NCBI GenBank assembly: GCA_019638515.1
Contig: JAHBTS010000003.1
Location: 400,540 to 464,539 of the forward strand
Direction of reading: 5' to 3'
Length of the DNA: 64,000 nucleotides
From: Chitinophagales bacterium
GTDB taxonomy: Bacteria; Bacteroidota; Bacteroidia; Chitinophagales; LD1
Below the pieces are notes generated by a model that saw only the letters and a list, made by a program, of their open reading frames with translations, was not told the DNA's origin and made no database searches. Shown here piece after piece: positions 18,861 through 27,781 of the stretch. Position numbers and translations under genes: made by a program. The stretch's first letter is position 1. Each line of letters starts with the position of its first letter.

Positions 18861-20126
18861 TTATTTGCCATCCATAATATCGCGACCTAAGAAGGTAGTG
18901 ATACAACGGAAGCCAACGTAAGATTTTGCAGAATCGGCATACTCCCAGTGGCGTGTTCCACACTCAATGTAGTAACCAATATCTTTCCAAGAACCTCCAC
19001 GAATAGATTTTCTTTTTAATGTTTCTGATTCATTACCTTCTGCATCGTAACGAATATCTGGGTTCAAATCATGAACGAAAGAGTATGCGTTTTCGTAGAA
19101 AGCAGATGAAGTCCATTCTGCAGCATTGCCTGCCATGTTGTATAAACCGTAATCGTTTGGCCAGTAAGCATCGGCACGAACGGTATAAAAACCGCCATCC
19201 TCAGGATAGTTACCACGTCCAGGTTTAAAGTTAGCTAAAATACAGCCTTTTGAGTTTCTTACATAAGGACCGCCCCAAGGGTAAGGTTGATTCTTTTTAC
19301 CGCCACGAGCTGCATATTCCCATTCAAATTCGGTTGGCAAACGGAATTCATCTAACAATGGTTCGCCTTTTGCGCTTCTGTAATCTTCCCAAAAGCGGGT
19401 TCTCCATGCGCAGAAAGCTTTTGCTTGATACCAATCCACACCTACTACCGGATAGTCGTCAAAAGCCGGGTGGCTAAAATAGTGGCGAGTCATTGGCTCG
19501 TTGTAAGAGTATGTAAAGTCTCTTACCCAGCACAATGTATCTGGATAAATTGGAGTTGCTTCTTTTTTAATGAATGAAGTGCGGTCTTTTCCGCGGTTTT
19601 TAGTAAGTGAAGCTCCTTTTAAATCGTACCACTCATAAACGTAGTGCAATTTATTTGGATCAATTTCTTTACGACCCCAAATTCTTTGGTTTTCAGGGTA
19701 GTAAATTTGATCTAACTGTTCGTTAGCTTCTTTACCATTCCATTCAATTTTTTGTTTCCAATCAATTTGAGATTTCCCGTCTTCGCGCTCGGTGGTGTGC
19801 TCTAAAAGCGTGTGAGCTGCAGAATCGCGCACCCAGTTTACGAACTGGCGATACTCATTGTTGGTAATTTCTGTGTCGTCCATATAAAAGCCAACCACAG
19901 AAATTTGTTTGGCTTTAGAGTTGTACGCAGAATTAACGTCTTGGTCGCCAGGTCCGATGTGTAACACACCTGATGGCACAAACACCATTCCGTAAGGAGT
20001 AATCGGATTCCAGCGCGGTCTATCTAATTCTCCAATTAACTGACCGTTGTACCCGCCACTACATCCTGCGGCAAAGAGAGTTGCTGCTATGGCAGCCTTG
20101 CCGAAGAAACTGTTTAAGTTTTTCAT
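18861..20126 (-). CDS. gldK: T9SS outer-membrane-associated lipoprotein GldK/PorK
   Basis: A 421-residue lipoprotein with a formylglycine-generating-enzyme-like fold. The open frame extends to 20243, but the ATG at 20126 gives a proper lipoprotein signal (MKNLNSFFGKAAIAATLFAAGC, Cys22), so I choose it. The body carries the GldK/FGE features FYMDDTEITNNEYRQFVNWV, PVVGVDWYQAKAFCAWRTRFW, LPTEFEWEYAARGG and RGGSWKD. GldK and GldN form the periplasmic ring of T9SS; GldK is structural and not expected to be catalytic. It lies between porP and gldL. Confidence 0.95.
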   Translation of the reverse strand: MKNLNSFFGKAAIAATLFAAGCSGGYNGQLIGELDRPRWNPITPYGMVFVPSGVLHIGPGDQDVNSAYNSKAKQISVVGFYMDDTEITNNEYRQFVNWVRDSAAHTLLEHTTEREDGKSQIDWKQKIEWNGKEANEQLDQIYYPENQRIWGRKEIDPNKLHYVYEWYDLKGASLTKNRGKDRTSFIKKEATPIYPDTLCWVRDFTYSYNEPMTRHYFSHPAFDDYPVVGVDWYQAKAFCAWRTRFWEDYRSAKGEPLLDEFRLPTEFEWEYAARGGKKNQPYPWGGPYVRNSKGCILANFKPGRGNYPEDGGFYTVRADAYWPNDYGLYNMAGNAAEWTSSAFYENAYSFVHDLNPDIRYDAEGNESETLKRKSIRGGSWKDIGYYIECGTRHWEYADSAKSYVGFRCITTFLGRDIMDGK

Positions 20127-20259
20127 GTTCTTGTTTGCTTGTTTGGCTCTTTTTTGAAGAGCGTAAATATATATACTTTTCTCTTTTCCAAATATTTTCA
20201 CCCAAAAAAATATTACGTTAAGAATTTTTTTTTGTTTCGACACGCTGTTTCATCCACAC

Positions 20260-21237
20260 CTATAAGAAGCGCGGATTGTGATATATCAACGGTTTGCGCT
20301 CTTTCTTAACGTAAGAAATAATATATGCTGCACTTACTTCGTGGCTGCCGGAATTAAAACTTTTTAGCGTTGAAATATTGATATCATAGGAATAAACCAA
20401 CCTAAAACCTTTATATGTGAAACCTACAAATGGGGCAACAGCATCTATTGAATTTCCATTGTAACCTCTAAACGAAATGCCGGATAAAAAATTGCGTGCA
20501 ATGGTTGCATGCAATGCTACATCCATTTGCACTTTTTTAAAATCGCTCTTTAGGAAGAGCGATGGCATGAGTGAAAATTTCTTTGAAACATTAAAATCGT
20601 AACCTCCACTCACGAGTATGTTACGTGCATAATTTAATTTTAATCCCGATTGGAATTTAGCAACAGATGCCGCAATATGGTTAACTGCTACACCTGCAAA
20701 CCAGTTTTTGTTATTGAAATAAATACCGACTGAAAAATCGGGTGCTACTGCTTGCTGAAGGCTTGTTGGCAGGTAATCATCACTATGGTTTATACCCCCA
20801 TTATAGTTACCATCGGGTGCGCGTAATTTTTTACCATCTAAACCGATTTGCACCAACCCTATTCCTACGCCTGCGCTTATATTTCCCCATTTCATTTTTT
20901 TGCGATAATTGTACTGCAACGAAACATAGGTTGATCGCAATGCTCCGGCCAGGTCGTTTACTACCGAAATACCAACGCCTGAACTTGCAGCATGAATTGG
21001 AAGATTAACTCCAAAGAATTGGGTATTGATGGCAGTGGCTGCAATATTTACATATTGACTGCGGTGGAGTGCGTTTATTTCTATTGCATCTGCCGAGCCT
21101 GCATAAGCAGGGTTAAAGATGGCACGGTTGAACATATAGTGCGTAAACTGCGGTTCGTTTTGAGCAAACAATTTTTGTATGCTACAAACTGCAAAAACAA
21201 CTACTGTAAATACAATAACTTTATTGAATGAAGACAT
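20260..21237 (-). CDS. porP: PorP/SprF family T9SS outer-membrane protein
   Basis: The 325-residue precursor has a signal peptide (to about residue 25, ...QKLFA) and the family motif right after it: QFTHYMFNRAIFNPAYAGS. The remainder is an amphipathic beta-strand pattern expected of a 14-stranded outer-membrane barrel. PorP/SprF proteins cooperate with cargo or with the GldK/N ring in type IX secretion. The position directly before gldK is the usual genomic context. A -7 box lies only 8 nt before the start codon, so the transcript has almost no leader. Confidence 0.92.
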   Translation of the reverse strand: MSSFNKVIVFTVVVFAVCSIQKLFAQNEPQFTHYMFNRAIFNPAYAGSADAIEINALHRSQYVNIAATAINTQFFGVNLPIHAASSGVGISVVNDLAGALRSTYVSLQYNYRKKMKWGNISAGVGIGLVQIGLDGKKLRAPDGNYNGGINHSDDYLPTSLQQAVAPDFSVGIYFNNKNWFAGVAVNHIAASVAKFQSGLKLNYARNILVSGGYDFNVSKKFSLMPSLFLKSDFKKVQMDVALHATIARNFLSGISFRGYNGNSIDAVAPFVGFTYKGFRLVYSYDINISTLKSFNSGSHEVSAAYIISYVKKERKPLIYHNPRFL

Positions 21238-21245
21238 TGCTTTTT

Positions 21246-21253
21246 CAAAGATA
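21246..21253 (-). promoter_or_regulatory. Putative -7 box TATCTTTG for porP-gldKLMN
   Basis: Exact TAnnTTTG on the minus strand, ending 8 nt before the porP ATG. If it is used, the mRNA is nearly leaderless. Confidence 0.45.
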
Positions 21254-21289
21254 GCTTTTTCCTGTTGTGTGTGGCGTACTTAACTTCAT

Positions 21290-21865
21290 TTATATACCTA
21301 TGGATTTCATGAGTATAGCTTCCACCATTTGAAATACGTGTTCCGGCTTATGTTTCCGCCATTCAACTATTTCGTAATGGTTACCCATTTCTATGTGGTA
21401 ATGAATTTTTTGCATTCGCATTTCATGTACCACATGTTCTCGAAAATTGAGTGCTACTACCCAACCGCCTTCATCGCGAATATCTTCGAGCCATTCTTCG
21501 TAATACAAATCGTCTGAAGCGTGGAAATTAAGTACATTTTCGCCAATGAGCAGGAACTTGAAAATGTTATTCTTTATCATAACATCTATTAGCCCGCGTT
21601 TGAGTTCCATGATGTCGTTATGCAGCGTATCGTTCCATTCACCCATAAGTTCAATAATGGCAAAGTTGAATGTATAGTCTGCAAAAAGTACTTTGCAATA
21701 GAGGGTGGAGGAACCAAAAAAATCCCACTGTGGATGAATGTAATAGTTATAGATTTTTTGTGTTAGCTGAAACTCATTGTACTGTTTTCGATAAAATGGT
21801 GAGTTTTTATCGTTGGATGCAATGTAATAGTTGCGCCACAAATAGTATGGTTCAATCTCGTGCAT
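21290..21865 (-). CDS. Protein of unknown function downstream of nuoE
   Basis: A 191-residue soluble protein with many aromatic and acidic residues (IEPYYLWRNYYIAS, DDLYYEEWLEDIRDEGGWVVALNF). No signal peptide, membrane helix or recognised motif is present. The gene starts 18 bp after the nuoE stop, so it probably belongs to the nuo transcript, and the porP promoter lies after it. The pattern suggests a small alpha/beta fold, but I do not recognise the family and assign no function. It is unlikely to be a shadow frame because it fills the gap exactly and has normal codon use. Confidence 0.65.
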   Translation of the reverse strand: MHEIEPYYLWRNYYIASNDKNSPFYRKQYNEFQLTQKIYNYYIHPQWDFFGSSTLYCKVLFADYTFNFAIIELMGEWNDTLHNDIMELKRGLIDVMIKNNIFKFLLIGENVLNFHASDDLYYEEWLEDIRDEGGWVVALNFREHVVHEMRMQKIHYHIEMGNHYEIVEWRKHKPEHVFQMVEAILMKSIGI

Positions 21866-21883
21866 AAAACATACCGCCCGGCA

Positions 21884-22420
21884 TTACACTTTGCTTAGCA
21901 TGGTAATTTTTCCTGCGCGGCAATCTTCAATTAACTGGTCTATTTTTTCTTCGGTAAGAAACTCATGATAAAAATCGCCTAACTGCATCATAGGAGCATA
22001 ACCGCAAGCGCCAAGGCATTCTGTAGCTTTTACACTAAACATGCCATCGGGCGTAACCTCTCCTTCGCTTACACCTAATTTTTTGCATGTATATTCTATC
22101 ATATCTTCTGCTCCACGCAATACACAACAACTGGTTCTACAAAACTCGAATGAATACTTGCCCACAGGCTGCTGATTATACATGGTATAGAAACTCACTA
22201 CTTCATATACTTCTATTGGCTTAATATTGAGTATTTCTGCTACTTTATCCATTGCTTCAACAGAAAGCCAATGTTCATTTTCATCTTGTACTTCATGTAA
22301 AATAGTAAGCAGAGCGCTCTTTTGCTTACCTTCCGGGAAGCGTGCTTTTAATGCTTCTATTCTTTCTTGAAGCCTGTCGGAAATTTTTACTTCCTTGTTT
22401 AATTTAATATTTAAACCCAT
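21884..22420 (-). CDS. nuoE: NADH-quinone oxidoreductase subunit E (24 kDa, 2Fe-2S)
   Basis: The 178-residue protein is the NuoE-type [2Fe-2S] subunit of the NADH-binding arm of complex I. Ligands are Cys94 and Cys99 in FCRTSCCVLRG, and Cys135 and Cys139 in TECLGACGYAP, which is the normal C-x4-C ... C-x3-C pattern. It follows nuoD with a cytochrome c gene between them. NuoF, its usual partner, does not follow; the next gene is an unknown protein. Confidence 0.95.
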   Translation of the reverse strand: MGLNIKLNKEVKISDRLQERIEALKARFPEGKQKSALLTILHEVQDENEHWLSVEAMDKVAEILNIKPIEVYEVVSFYTMYNQQPVGKYSFEFCRTSCCVLRGAEDMIEYTCKKLGVSEGEVTPDGMFSVKATECLGACGYAPMMQLGDFYHEFLTEEKIDQLIEDCRAGKITMLSKV

Positions 22421-22472
22421 AATAATTATATTCTAAATGCGAGTGAGTTTTATATACTATGTGCGGCTTACA

Positions 22473-22790
22473 CTACTTGTGCCAACTTAAAATAAGATCT
22501 GCCACCGCCTCTATTTCTTGTGTGTTTAATTTATCTGCAAATGCCGGCATGTGCCCTTTGCCATAGCTGATAACTTTTACCAATCCGGCTTTATCTAGCG
22601 GAATTGTTTTTAGGTTAGGCGTGCGTTCATCTTTAACACCATCTGCACCATGGCAGCGTGCGCAACTTTTAGCAAAAATGTTTGTACCACTATACACTTT
22701 TTCTTTAGTAGCGGTGGGTGCAGCTGATTTTTTGGAGCAGGCGGCAACTGCTAATAATAGTGCAATGGTTGAATAAAATAAAATACGCAT
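22473..22790 (-). CDS. Monohaem c-type cytochrome, lipoprotein
   Basis: The 105-residue precursor has a lipobox (ALLLAVAAC, Cys18) and one haem site, Cys43-Ala-Arg-Cys46-His47 in KSCARCHGADG. Met81 in GKGHMPAF is the probable sixth ligand, so this is a small class I cytochrome c anchored to a membrane and facing the periplasm. It likely carries electrons to a terminal oxidase. It sits inside the nuo gene series, between nuoD (35 bp) and nuoE (52 bp), an unusual place because complex I itself does not use cytochrome c. Confidence 0.92.
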   Translation of the reverse strand: MRILFYSTIALLLAVAACSKKSAAPTATKEKVYSGTNIFAKSCARCHGADGVKDERTPNLKTIPLDKAGLVKVISYGKGHMPAFADKLNTQEIEAVADLILSWHK

Positions 22791-22825
22791 AACGGTATTG
22801 TTTTATGATTTAATAATGATTTGCT

Positions 22826-24067
22826 TTAAGCATCTAACTCTCCGGCAATAACATTGAGTGAACTCATAATTAAAATAGCATCGCTCAGCATGGCACCTTT
22901 TATCATTTCGGTATATGCTTGGTAATAAATAAAACTTGGTCTGCGGAAGTGTAAGCGGTATGGCACTCTGCTGCCATCCGAAACAAGATAAAAGCCTAAT
23001 TCGCCATTGCCGCCTTCTACTGAGTGATACACTTCACCTTTAGGTACAGGAATTTCGCCCATTACTATTTTAAAATGGTAAATGAGTGCTTCCATATTGT
23101 TATACACCTGCTCCTTTGGAGGCAAATAATAATCAGGAACATCGGCATGAATTGGCCCCTCCGGCAAGCCTGCTAATGCTTGTTCAATAATTTTTATGCT
23201 TTCCCACATTTCGGCATTGCGTACGCAAAAGCGATCGTAGGTGTCGCCACTTTTGCCTACCGGAATAATGAAATTAAAATCTTGATAGCTGCTATAAGGT
23301 GTTGCCACACGCACATCGTAATCAACACCTGCAGCACGGAGGTTGGGCCCTGTAAAACCATAGCTCATAGCTTTTTCTGCACTAATGCCGCCAACATTTA
23401 TGGTTCTATCCATAAAAATTCTGTTGCGTAGTGCCAGTTCTTCAAACTCTTGTAAGCCTGCTTTAAATTCTTCTAAGAATTTGCGGAGCTTGCGAAAACC
23501 TGTTGCACTTAAATCGCGCTCTAAACCTCCAATGCGCCCCATGTTGGTGGTAAGGCGTGCACCACAAAGTTCTTCATATATTTCATATACTTTTTCGCGG
23601 TATTGAAATATGTATAAGAACGGTGTAAATGCCCCCGCATCGAATACTAAAATGGAATTACAGATAATATGGTCTGTAATGCGTGCCAATTCCATCATAA
23701 TTACACGGAGATATTGTGCGCGTTTGGGAACTTCTACACCTAATAGTTTTTCTACCGTCATCCACCAGCCAAAGTTGTTGATAGGTGCAGAACAATAATT
23801 TAACCTATCGGTTAAAACATTGATTTGGTAAAAGGGGCGGTTTTCGGCAATTTTTTCGAATGCTCTGTGGATGTAGCCCAATGTTTGCTCGGCATCTACA
23901 ATTTTTTCGCCATCCATGAGCAACACGTTTTGAAAAATTCCATGCGTTGCCGGGTGTGTTGGCCCAAGGTTTAATATACTTAATTCGCTGCCGTCTTCAT
24001 TTTCGCGCTGGCGAATGAGTTCGGCATATTTTTCTTCAATTGAAGCAGGTTTAATCAGCTGGCTCAT
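22826..24067 (-). CDS. nuoD: NADH-quinone oxidoreductase subunit D (49 kDa)
   Basis: This 413-residue cytoplasmic subunit forms part of the quinone-binding site of complex I. Family features include LGPTHPATHG near residue 32, ENRPFYQINVLTDRLNYCSAPINN, and the C-terminal PVPKGEVYHSVEGGNGELGFYLVSDG. It begins 13 bp after nuoC. Length and motifs are normal, so the call is certain. Confidence 0.97.
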   Translation of the reverse strand: MSQLIKPASIEEKYAELIRQRENEDGSELSILNLGPTHPATHGIFQNVLLMDGEKIVDAEQTLGYIHRAFEKIAENRPFYQINVLTDRLNYCSAPINNFGWWMTVEKLLGVEVPKRAQYLRVIMMELARITDHIICNSILVFDAGAFTPFLYIFQYREKVYEIYEELCGARLTTNMGRIGGLERDLSATGFRKLRKFLEEFKAGLQEFEELALRNRIFMDRTINVGGISAEKAMSYGFTGPNLRAAGVDYDVRVATPYSSYQDFNFIIPVGKSGDTYDRFCVRNAEMWESIKIIEQALAGLPEGPIHADVPDYYLPPKEQVYNNMEALIYHFKIVMGEIPVPKGEVYHSVEGGNGELGFYLVSDGSRVPYRLHFRRPSFIYYQAYTEMIKGAMLSDAILIMSSLNVIAGELDA

Positions 24068-24080
24068 TTCTTTATCGAAT

Positions 24081-24608
24081 TCAGTTTACACTTAATTTTT
24101 GTGGTTCTCTTCCGAAATATCTATCGTCTTTATCGGTTCTTCCGGCATCTTCTAACGGGTATTCTTTTCGCAATGGGAAAGAAACCATTTCATCCATATT
24201 TAAAATGCGTTTTAAATCGGGATGTCCTTTAAATGTTATTCCGTAAAAATCATACGTTTCCCGTTCTTGCCAATTGGCAGAATTAAAAAGGGAAGTAACG
24301 CTTTGCACTTCGGGATTTTCGCCATGCAAAAACGCCTTAAAACGAATGCGCACATTGGCCACCCAATTGTGCATGTGGTAAATAGTGGCAAACTGCCTTT
24401 CCACAGTATTATCCGGGAAATGTGCGCCACATACATCTGTTAGAAAAGTGAAGCCCATTTCTTCGTTGTCGCGCAGCCACTGCATTACTTCCAGCACTTT
24501 GGAACTTTTTACTTCAAAAGTAAGCATACCCCACGGTTCTTCGAAGGCGGTAATAGCTTCGCCAAATTGAGCGGTAAGTTTTTGTTGAACTAATTCATTT
24601 GTAAGCAT
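24081..24608 (-). CDS. nuoC: NADH-quinone oxidoreductase subunit C (30 kDa)
   Basis: The 175-residue subunit contains the 30-kDa signature (ERETYDFYGITFKGHPDLKRILN, followed by FPLRKEYPLEDAGR). It is a hydrophilic part of the complex I connecting arm and is not fused to NuoD, unlike the E. coli NuoCD fusion. Gaps to nuoB and nuoD are 16 and 13 bp. Confidence 0.95.
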   Translation of the reverse strand: MLTNELVQQKLTAQFGEAITAFEEPWGMLTFEVKSSKVLEVMQWLRDNEEMGFTFLTDVCGAHFPDNTVERQFATIYHMHNWVANVRIRFKAFLHGENPEVQSVTSLFNSANWQERETYDFYGITFKGHPDLKRILNMDEMVSFPLRKEYPLEDAGRTDKDDRYFGREPQKLSVN

Positions 24609-24624
24609 AATACATCCACAGTTT

Positions 24625-25164
24625 TTAATTTACAACAATGCCATAGCTTGCTAAAAGCGACTTATACTCGGGTGAATTTCTTCTGCGCATAGGTTCGTTT
24701 TTTACCAACTCTTGCAGTTTCATTACGCCATCTAAAATTTGTTCAGGGCGTGGTGGACAGCCAGGCACATACACATCTACCGGAATAATTTTATCTATTC
24801 CTTGCAGTACTGAATATGAATCGAACACACCTCCGCTGGTAGCGCAAGCGCCAACGGCAATCACCCAACGCGGCTCCGCCATTTGTTCATATACTTGTCT
24901 TAACACAGGTCCCATTTTTTTGGCAATGGTTCCCATTACCAAAAGCATATCTGCCTGGCGGGGCGAAAATGAAGGGCGCTCGCTCCCAAACCGAGCTAAA
25001 TCGTAAGTAGAGGCCATAGTTGCCATAAATTCTATACCGCAACATGAGGTAGCAAAAGGCAACGGCCACAAACTTTTACTGCGCGCTAACCCCACTACTT
25101 GGTCTAACACTGTAAGTTGAAATCCTTCTCCGTTTATTGCCGGTGGCATTATTACATTGCTCAT
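24625..25164 (-). CDS. nuoB: NADH-quinone oxidoreductase subunit B (PSST, cluster N2)
   Basis: The 179-residue subunit holds the terminal [4Fe-4S] cluster N2, which passes electrons to quinone. The ligands are Cys41 and Cys42 in ATSCCGIEF, Cys107 in VGACATSGG and Cys136 in [10 protein letters not shown]; their spacing (65 and 29) equals that of the E. coli protein. It is second in nuoABCD. Confidence 0.97.
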   Translation of the reverse strand: MSNVIMPPAINGEGFQLTVLDQVVGLARSKSLWPLPFATSCCGIEFMATMASTYDLARFGSERPSFSPRQADMLLVMGTIAKKMGPVLRQVYEQMAEPRWVIAVGACATSGGVFDSYSVLQGIDKIIPVDVYVPGCPPRPEQILDGVMKLQELVKNEPMRRRNSPEYKSLLASYGIVVN

Positions 25165-25235
25165 ATTCTATATTTTATCTTAATCGTGCAAGCCACTTTG
25201 CGGGCATGATTACTTTATATTTTACTTCTTAGAAT

Positions 25236-25601
25236 TTACTCCCAGTCTAAAGCGCCTTTCTTAATAATATAATAAAAACCCACTAATAGCATGCCCATAA
25301 ACAATATCATTTTAACCATGCCATCTGCTCCCATCTCACGAAAATTTACCGCCCAAGGATAGAGGAATATTACCTCCACATCGAACAGTACAAACAAAAT
25401 AGCTACCAAGAAATATTTGATTGAAAAAGGAATTCTTGCATTGCCAAATTGCTCCACACCACATTCAAAATTGGCATCTTTTACTTTTGAGTGCCTGCGT
25501 GGACCAATAAAGTGCGAAATTAAGATTGTTGCCCCTACAAAGCCAGCGGCAAACACAAACTGCATTACAATTGGAATGTATCCTGCAATAGAATTATTCA
25601 T
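25236..25601 (-). CDS. nuoA: NADH-quinone oxidoreductase subunit A
   Basis: The 121-residue membrane subunit has three helices (residues ~9-29, ~63-83 and ~92-112) and the NuoA loop KDANFECGVEQFGNARIPFSIKYFLVAILFVLFDVE. It starts the operon, after a -7 box (TACGTTTG) 22 nt upstream. Confidence 0.95.
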   Translation of the reverse strand: MNNSIAGYIPIVMQFVFAAGFVGATILISHFIGPRRHSKVKDANFECGVEQFGNARIPFSIKYFLVAILFVLFDVEVIFLYPWAVNFREMGADGMVKMILFMGMLLVGFYYIIKKGALDWE

Positions 25602-25623
25602 AACTGAAGATAGAAATGGGTTT

Positions 25624-25631
25624 CAAACGTA
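25624..25631 (-). promoter_or_regulatory. Putative -7 box TACGTTTG for the nuo operon
   Basis: Exact TAnnTTTG on the minus strand, 22 nt before nuoA. The -33 region is not convincing. Confidence 0.45.
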
Positions 25632-25823
25632 CATAAATTTTATTACGAAATATACATGGAAGTTGTTTTGATTTTCATCGGCAGCACAATTTGGCACAGA
25701 ACATCCATTCCTACTTTTAGAATTAAAGTTGTAAAGTAAAGGCGGGATTAAAAACTAAATGTAATTTCGTGCCTCTATGAACACTAAAAGAGCCTAACTT
25801 TTTTAGATGGGGCAAACACCTTT

Positions 25824-27038
25824 ATGAACAATACACTTGTCTTGCTCACGGCAGCATTTCCGTATGGTAGCAGCGAACCCTTTTTAGAAACAGAAATAAC
25901 GTACTTAGCTCAAGGCTTTAATCGTGTAGTAATTATTACTGCCGATACAAAAAACACTAACATAAGGGCGCTGCCCCCCAATTGCGAAGTGCTGCGAATG
26001 GATATTGATTTTACGGTAAAATTACGGCTGAAAAGTTTGCTAAATTACCTTAACCCCTTGGTAAAAGAAGAACTAACAACGGTTGAAAAAGCATATAGAC
26101 TGCAACCCTCCAAAAGCATTTTAAAAACAATGCTTATTTCCTTAGAAAGGGGTGAAAAAACAGCGCAGTTTATAGCACAACAACACTTTAACTACGCCAC
26201 CACAGTTTTTTACAGCTATTGGTGCGATGATACTGCCCTAGGGTTGGCACTACTTTCCCAGAAACAACTTATAAAAGCAGTTTCCAGAATACATGGCTGG
26301 GACAGTTATTTTGAAAGAAGCCCTATAAATTACCTGCCATTTCGGCAATTTATTACAGAACACCTCCGCCAAATAATTTCTATTTCGCAAAATGGTATTG
26401 ACTATGCCGCTACGCACTGGCAAGTAGATAAAAACAAGTTTCTTCTTTCGCGCTTGGGCATAAATGGACAACAGCAATTGGATCTTCAAAAAGGCAATGA
26501 ATTTACAATAATGAGCTGCTCCAATATAATTCCATTAAAACGAGTACACTTAATTGCCGATGCGCTTCACCAAATTACCGATTACAAAATTAAGTGGATA
26601 CATTTTGGCGATGGCACAGATATGCCAACACTTAAAACCCGGCTTACCACCTTACCCGGCAACATAAAAGCAACATTAAGAGGCAGAATTCCAAATGTGG
26701 AAATATATGCTGCATACCATGCAGAAAAACCTCACTTGTTTATCAATGTAAGTTCATCGGAAGGTGTGCCTGTTTCGATAATGGAAGCCATGAGTTTTGG
26801 CGTGCCTTGCATGGCAACCAATGTGGGCGGCAATGGAGAAATTGTAACCAACGAAAACGGCTGCTTACTACCTTCTACACCAAGTGCCGATTTAATAGCA
26901 CAAGAAATTAAACGCTTTATTGGCATGAGTTCTGCAACCTACACACAATATTCCAATGCGGCATTTCAAACATGGAATACAGCATATAATGCAGCCCAAA
27001 ATTACACTGCACTTGTAAATAATTTAAAGAGTTTGTGA
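25824..27038 (+). CDS. Glycosyltransferase, GT4 family
   Basis: A 404-residue cytoplasmic glycosyltransferase with the two-domain GT-B layout. The C-terminal half has the GT4 donor-site pattern SSEGVPVSIMEAMSFGVPCMATNVGGNGEIV (E-x7-E, residues ~315-350) and the earlier IPLKRVHLIADAL. It probably builds a surface glycan, but acceptor and donor sugars cannot be deduced. It stands alone between the nuo operon and an Rnk-like gene, with no other glycan genes beside it. Confidence 0.88.
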   Translation: MNNTLVLLTAAFPYGSSEPFLETEITYLAQGFNRVVIITADTKNTNIRALPPNCEVLRMDIDFTVKLRLKSLLNYLNPLVKEELTTVEKAYRLQPSKSILKTMLISLERGEKTAQFIAQQHFNYATTVFYSYWCDDTALGLALLSQKQLIKAVSRIHGWDSYFERSPINYLPFRQFITEHLRQIISISQNGIDYAATHWQVDKNKFLLSRLGINGQQQLDLQKGNEFTIMSCSNIIPLKRVHLIADALHQITDYKIKWIHFGDGTDMPTLKTRLTTLPGNIKATLRGRIPNVEIYAAYHAEKPHLFINVSSSEGVPVSIMEAMSFGVPCMATNVGGNGEIVTNENGCLLPSTPSADLIAQEIKRFIGMSSATYTQYSNAAFQTWNTAYNAAQNYTALVNNLKSL

Positions 27039-27078
27039 GTATGCTTGGTGTTTAAAGCACTTGCTGCACACCTTGTTT

Positions 27079-27489
27079 CTATAAATCGTAATCGCCTGCA
27101 GCTTCGGGCTGGTACACTATTTCCTCTATTTTAATTTTAGTAAGTCCGGCAGGCACTACCCACTCAATTTCATCTTGTACTTTATAGCCAATGAGCGCAG
27201 TAGCAATGGGCGAAAAAATAGAGATTTTATTTTCCTTGATATTAGCTTTATCGGGATATACAATTTGAAATTGTACCACCTTATTGGTATTCAAAAAATT
27301 CAATTTTACAATTGAATTCATAGTTACCACATCGGCAGGAATGGCATCCGGCTCCACTATCTCGGCTGAACTCAATTCATTCAACAACTTTTCTGCTTCA
27401 ACTTTATTTATAGTATTCAACTGCTTAGCATCGTTAACACTCTTCTTGATCCGCGCATAATCTAATCTGGTTACTATCAATTTACTCAT
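27079..27489 (-). CDS. GreA/GreB C-terminal-domain protein, Rnk-like
   Basis: The 136-residue protein shows the Rnk/GreA C-terminal domain: helical N-terminus (LDYARIKKSVNDAKQLNTINKVEAEKLLNEL), then VTMNSIVKLNFLNTNKVVQFQIVYPDKANIKENKISIFSPIATALIGYKVQDEIEW. Relatives bind RNA polymerase through the secondary channel region; some are called regulator of nucleoside diphosphate kinase. It lacks the long acidic coiled coil of GreA, so cleavage-factor activity is not expected. Exact role uncertain. Confidence 0.8.
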   Translation of the reverse strand: MSKLIVTRLDYARIKKSVNDAKQLNTINKVEAEKLLNELSSAEIVEPDAIPADVVTMNSIVKLNFLNTNKVVQFQIVYPDKANIKENKISIFSPIATALIGYKVQDEIEWVVPAGLTKIKIEEIVYQPEAAGDYDL

Positions 27490-27690
27490 ACTTCAATAAA
27501 ATAAAGGTTGCTAATAATATAAAACTTGCAAAACACAAGTTAAACGCAGCAAATATAATCCGATAAAACATATTCGCTTTTTTATGGCATTAAAGTTCTA
27601 TAAAATCAGAAAAAGCAGCCATGCATACTTGGCTTGTTTACTACTGCCTTCTACATTTGGTTATTAACTATTTATTGTAGAAATCTATCG

Positions 27691-27720
27691 TTGAAAAGGG
27701 ATTATACTTTTCTACATTCG
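27691..27720 (+). promoter_or_regulatory. Putative promoter of the M23 peptidase gene
   Basis: TTG at 27691-27693 and TACATTCG at 27713-27720 with 19 nt between them, matching the -33/-7 spacing of Bacteroidota promoters. The leader would be about 55 nt. This sits in the 290-bp gap between the Rnk-like and peptidase genes; I see nothing else there. Confidence 0.5.
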
Positions 27721-27781
27721 TGGCAACTACTACACAAACACTTGCTGTTTTTTCAGCAATAAAAACAAATAGAATTTTATC

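Noticed and set aside
20127..20243. Extended N-terminus of gldK
   Set aside because: The extension hides the lipoprotein signal; ATG 20126 gives a normal lipobox.
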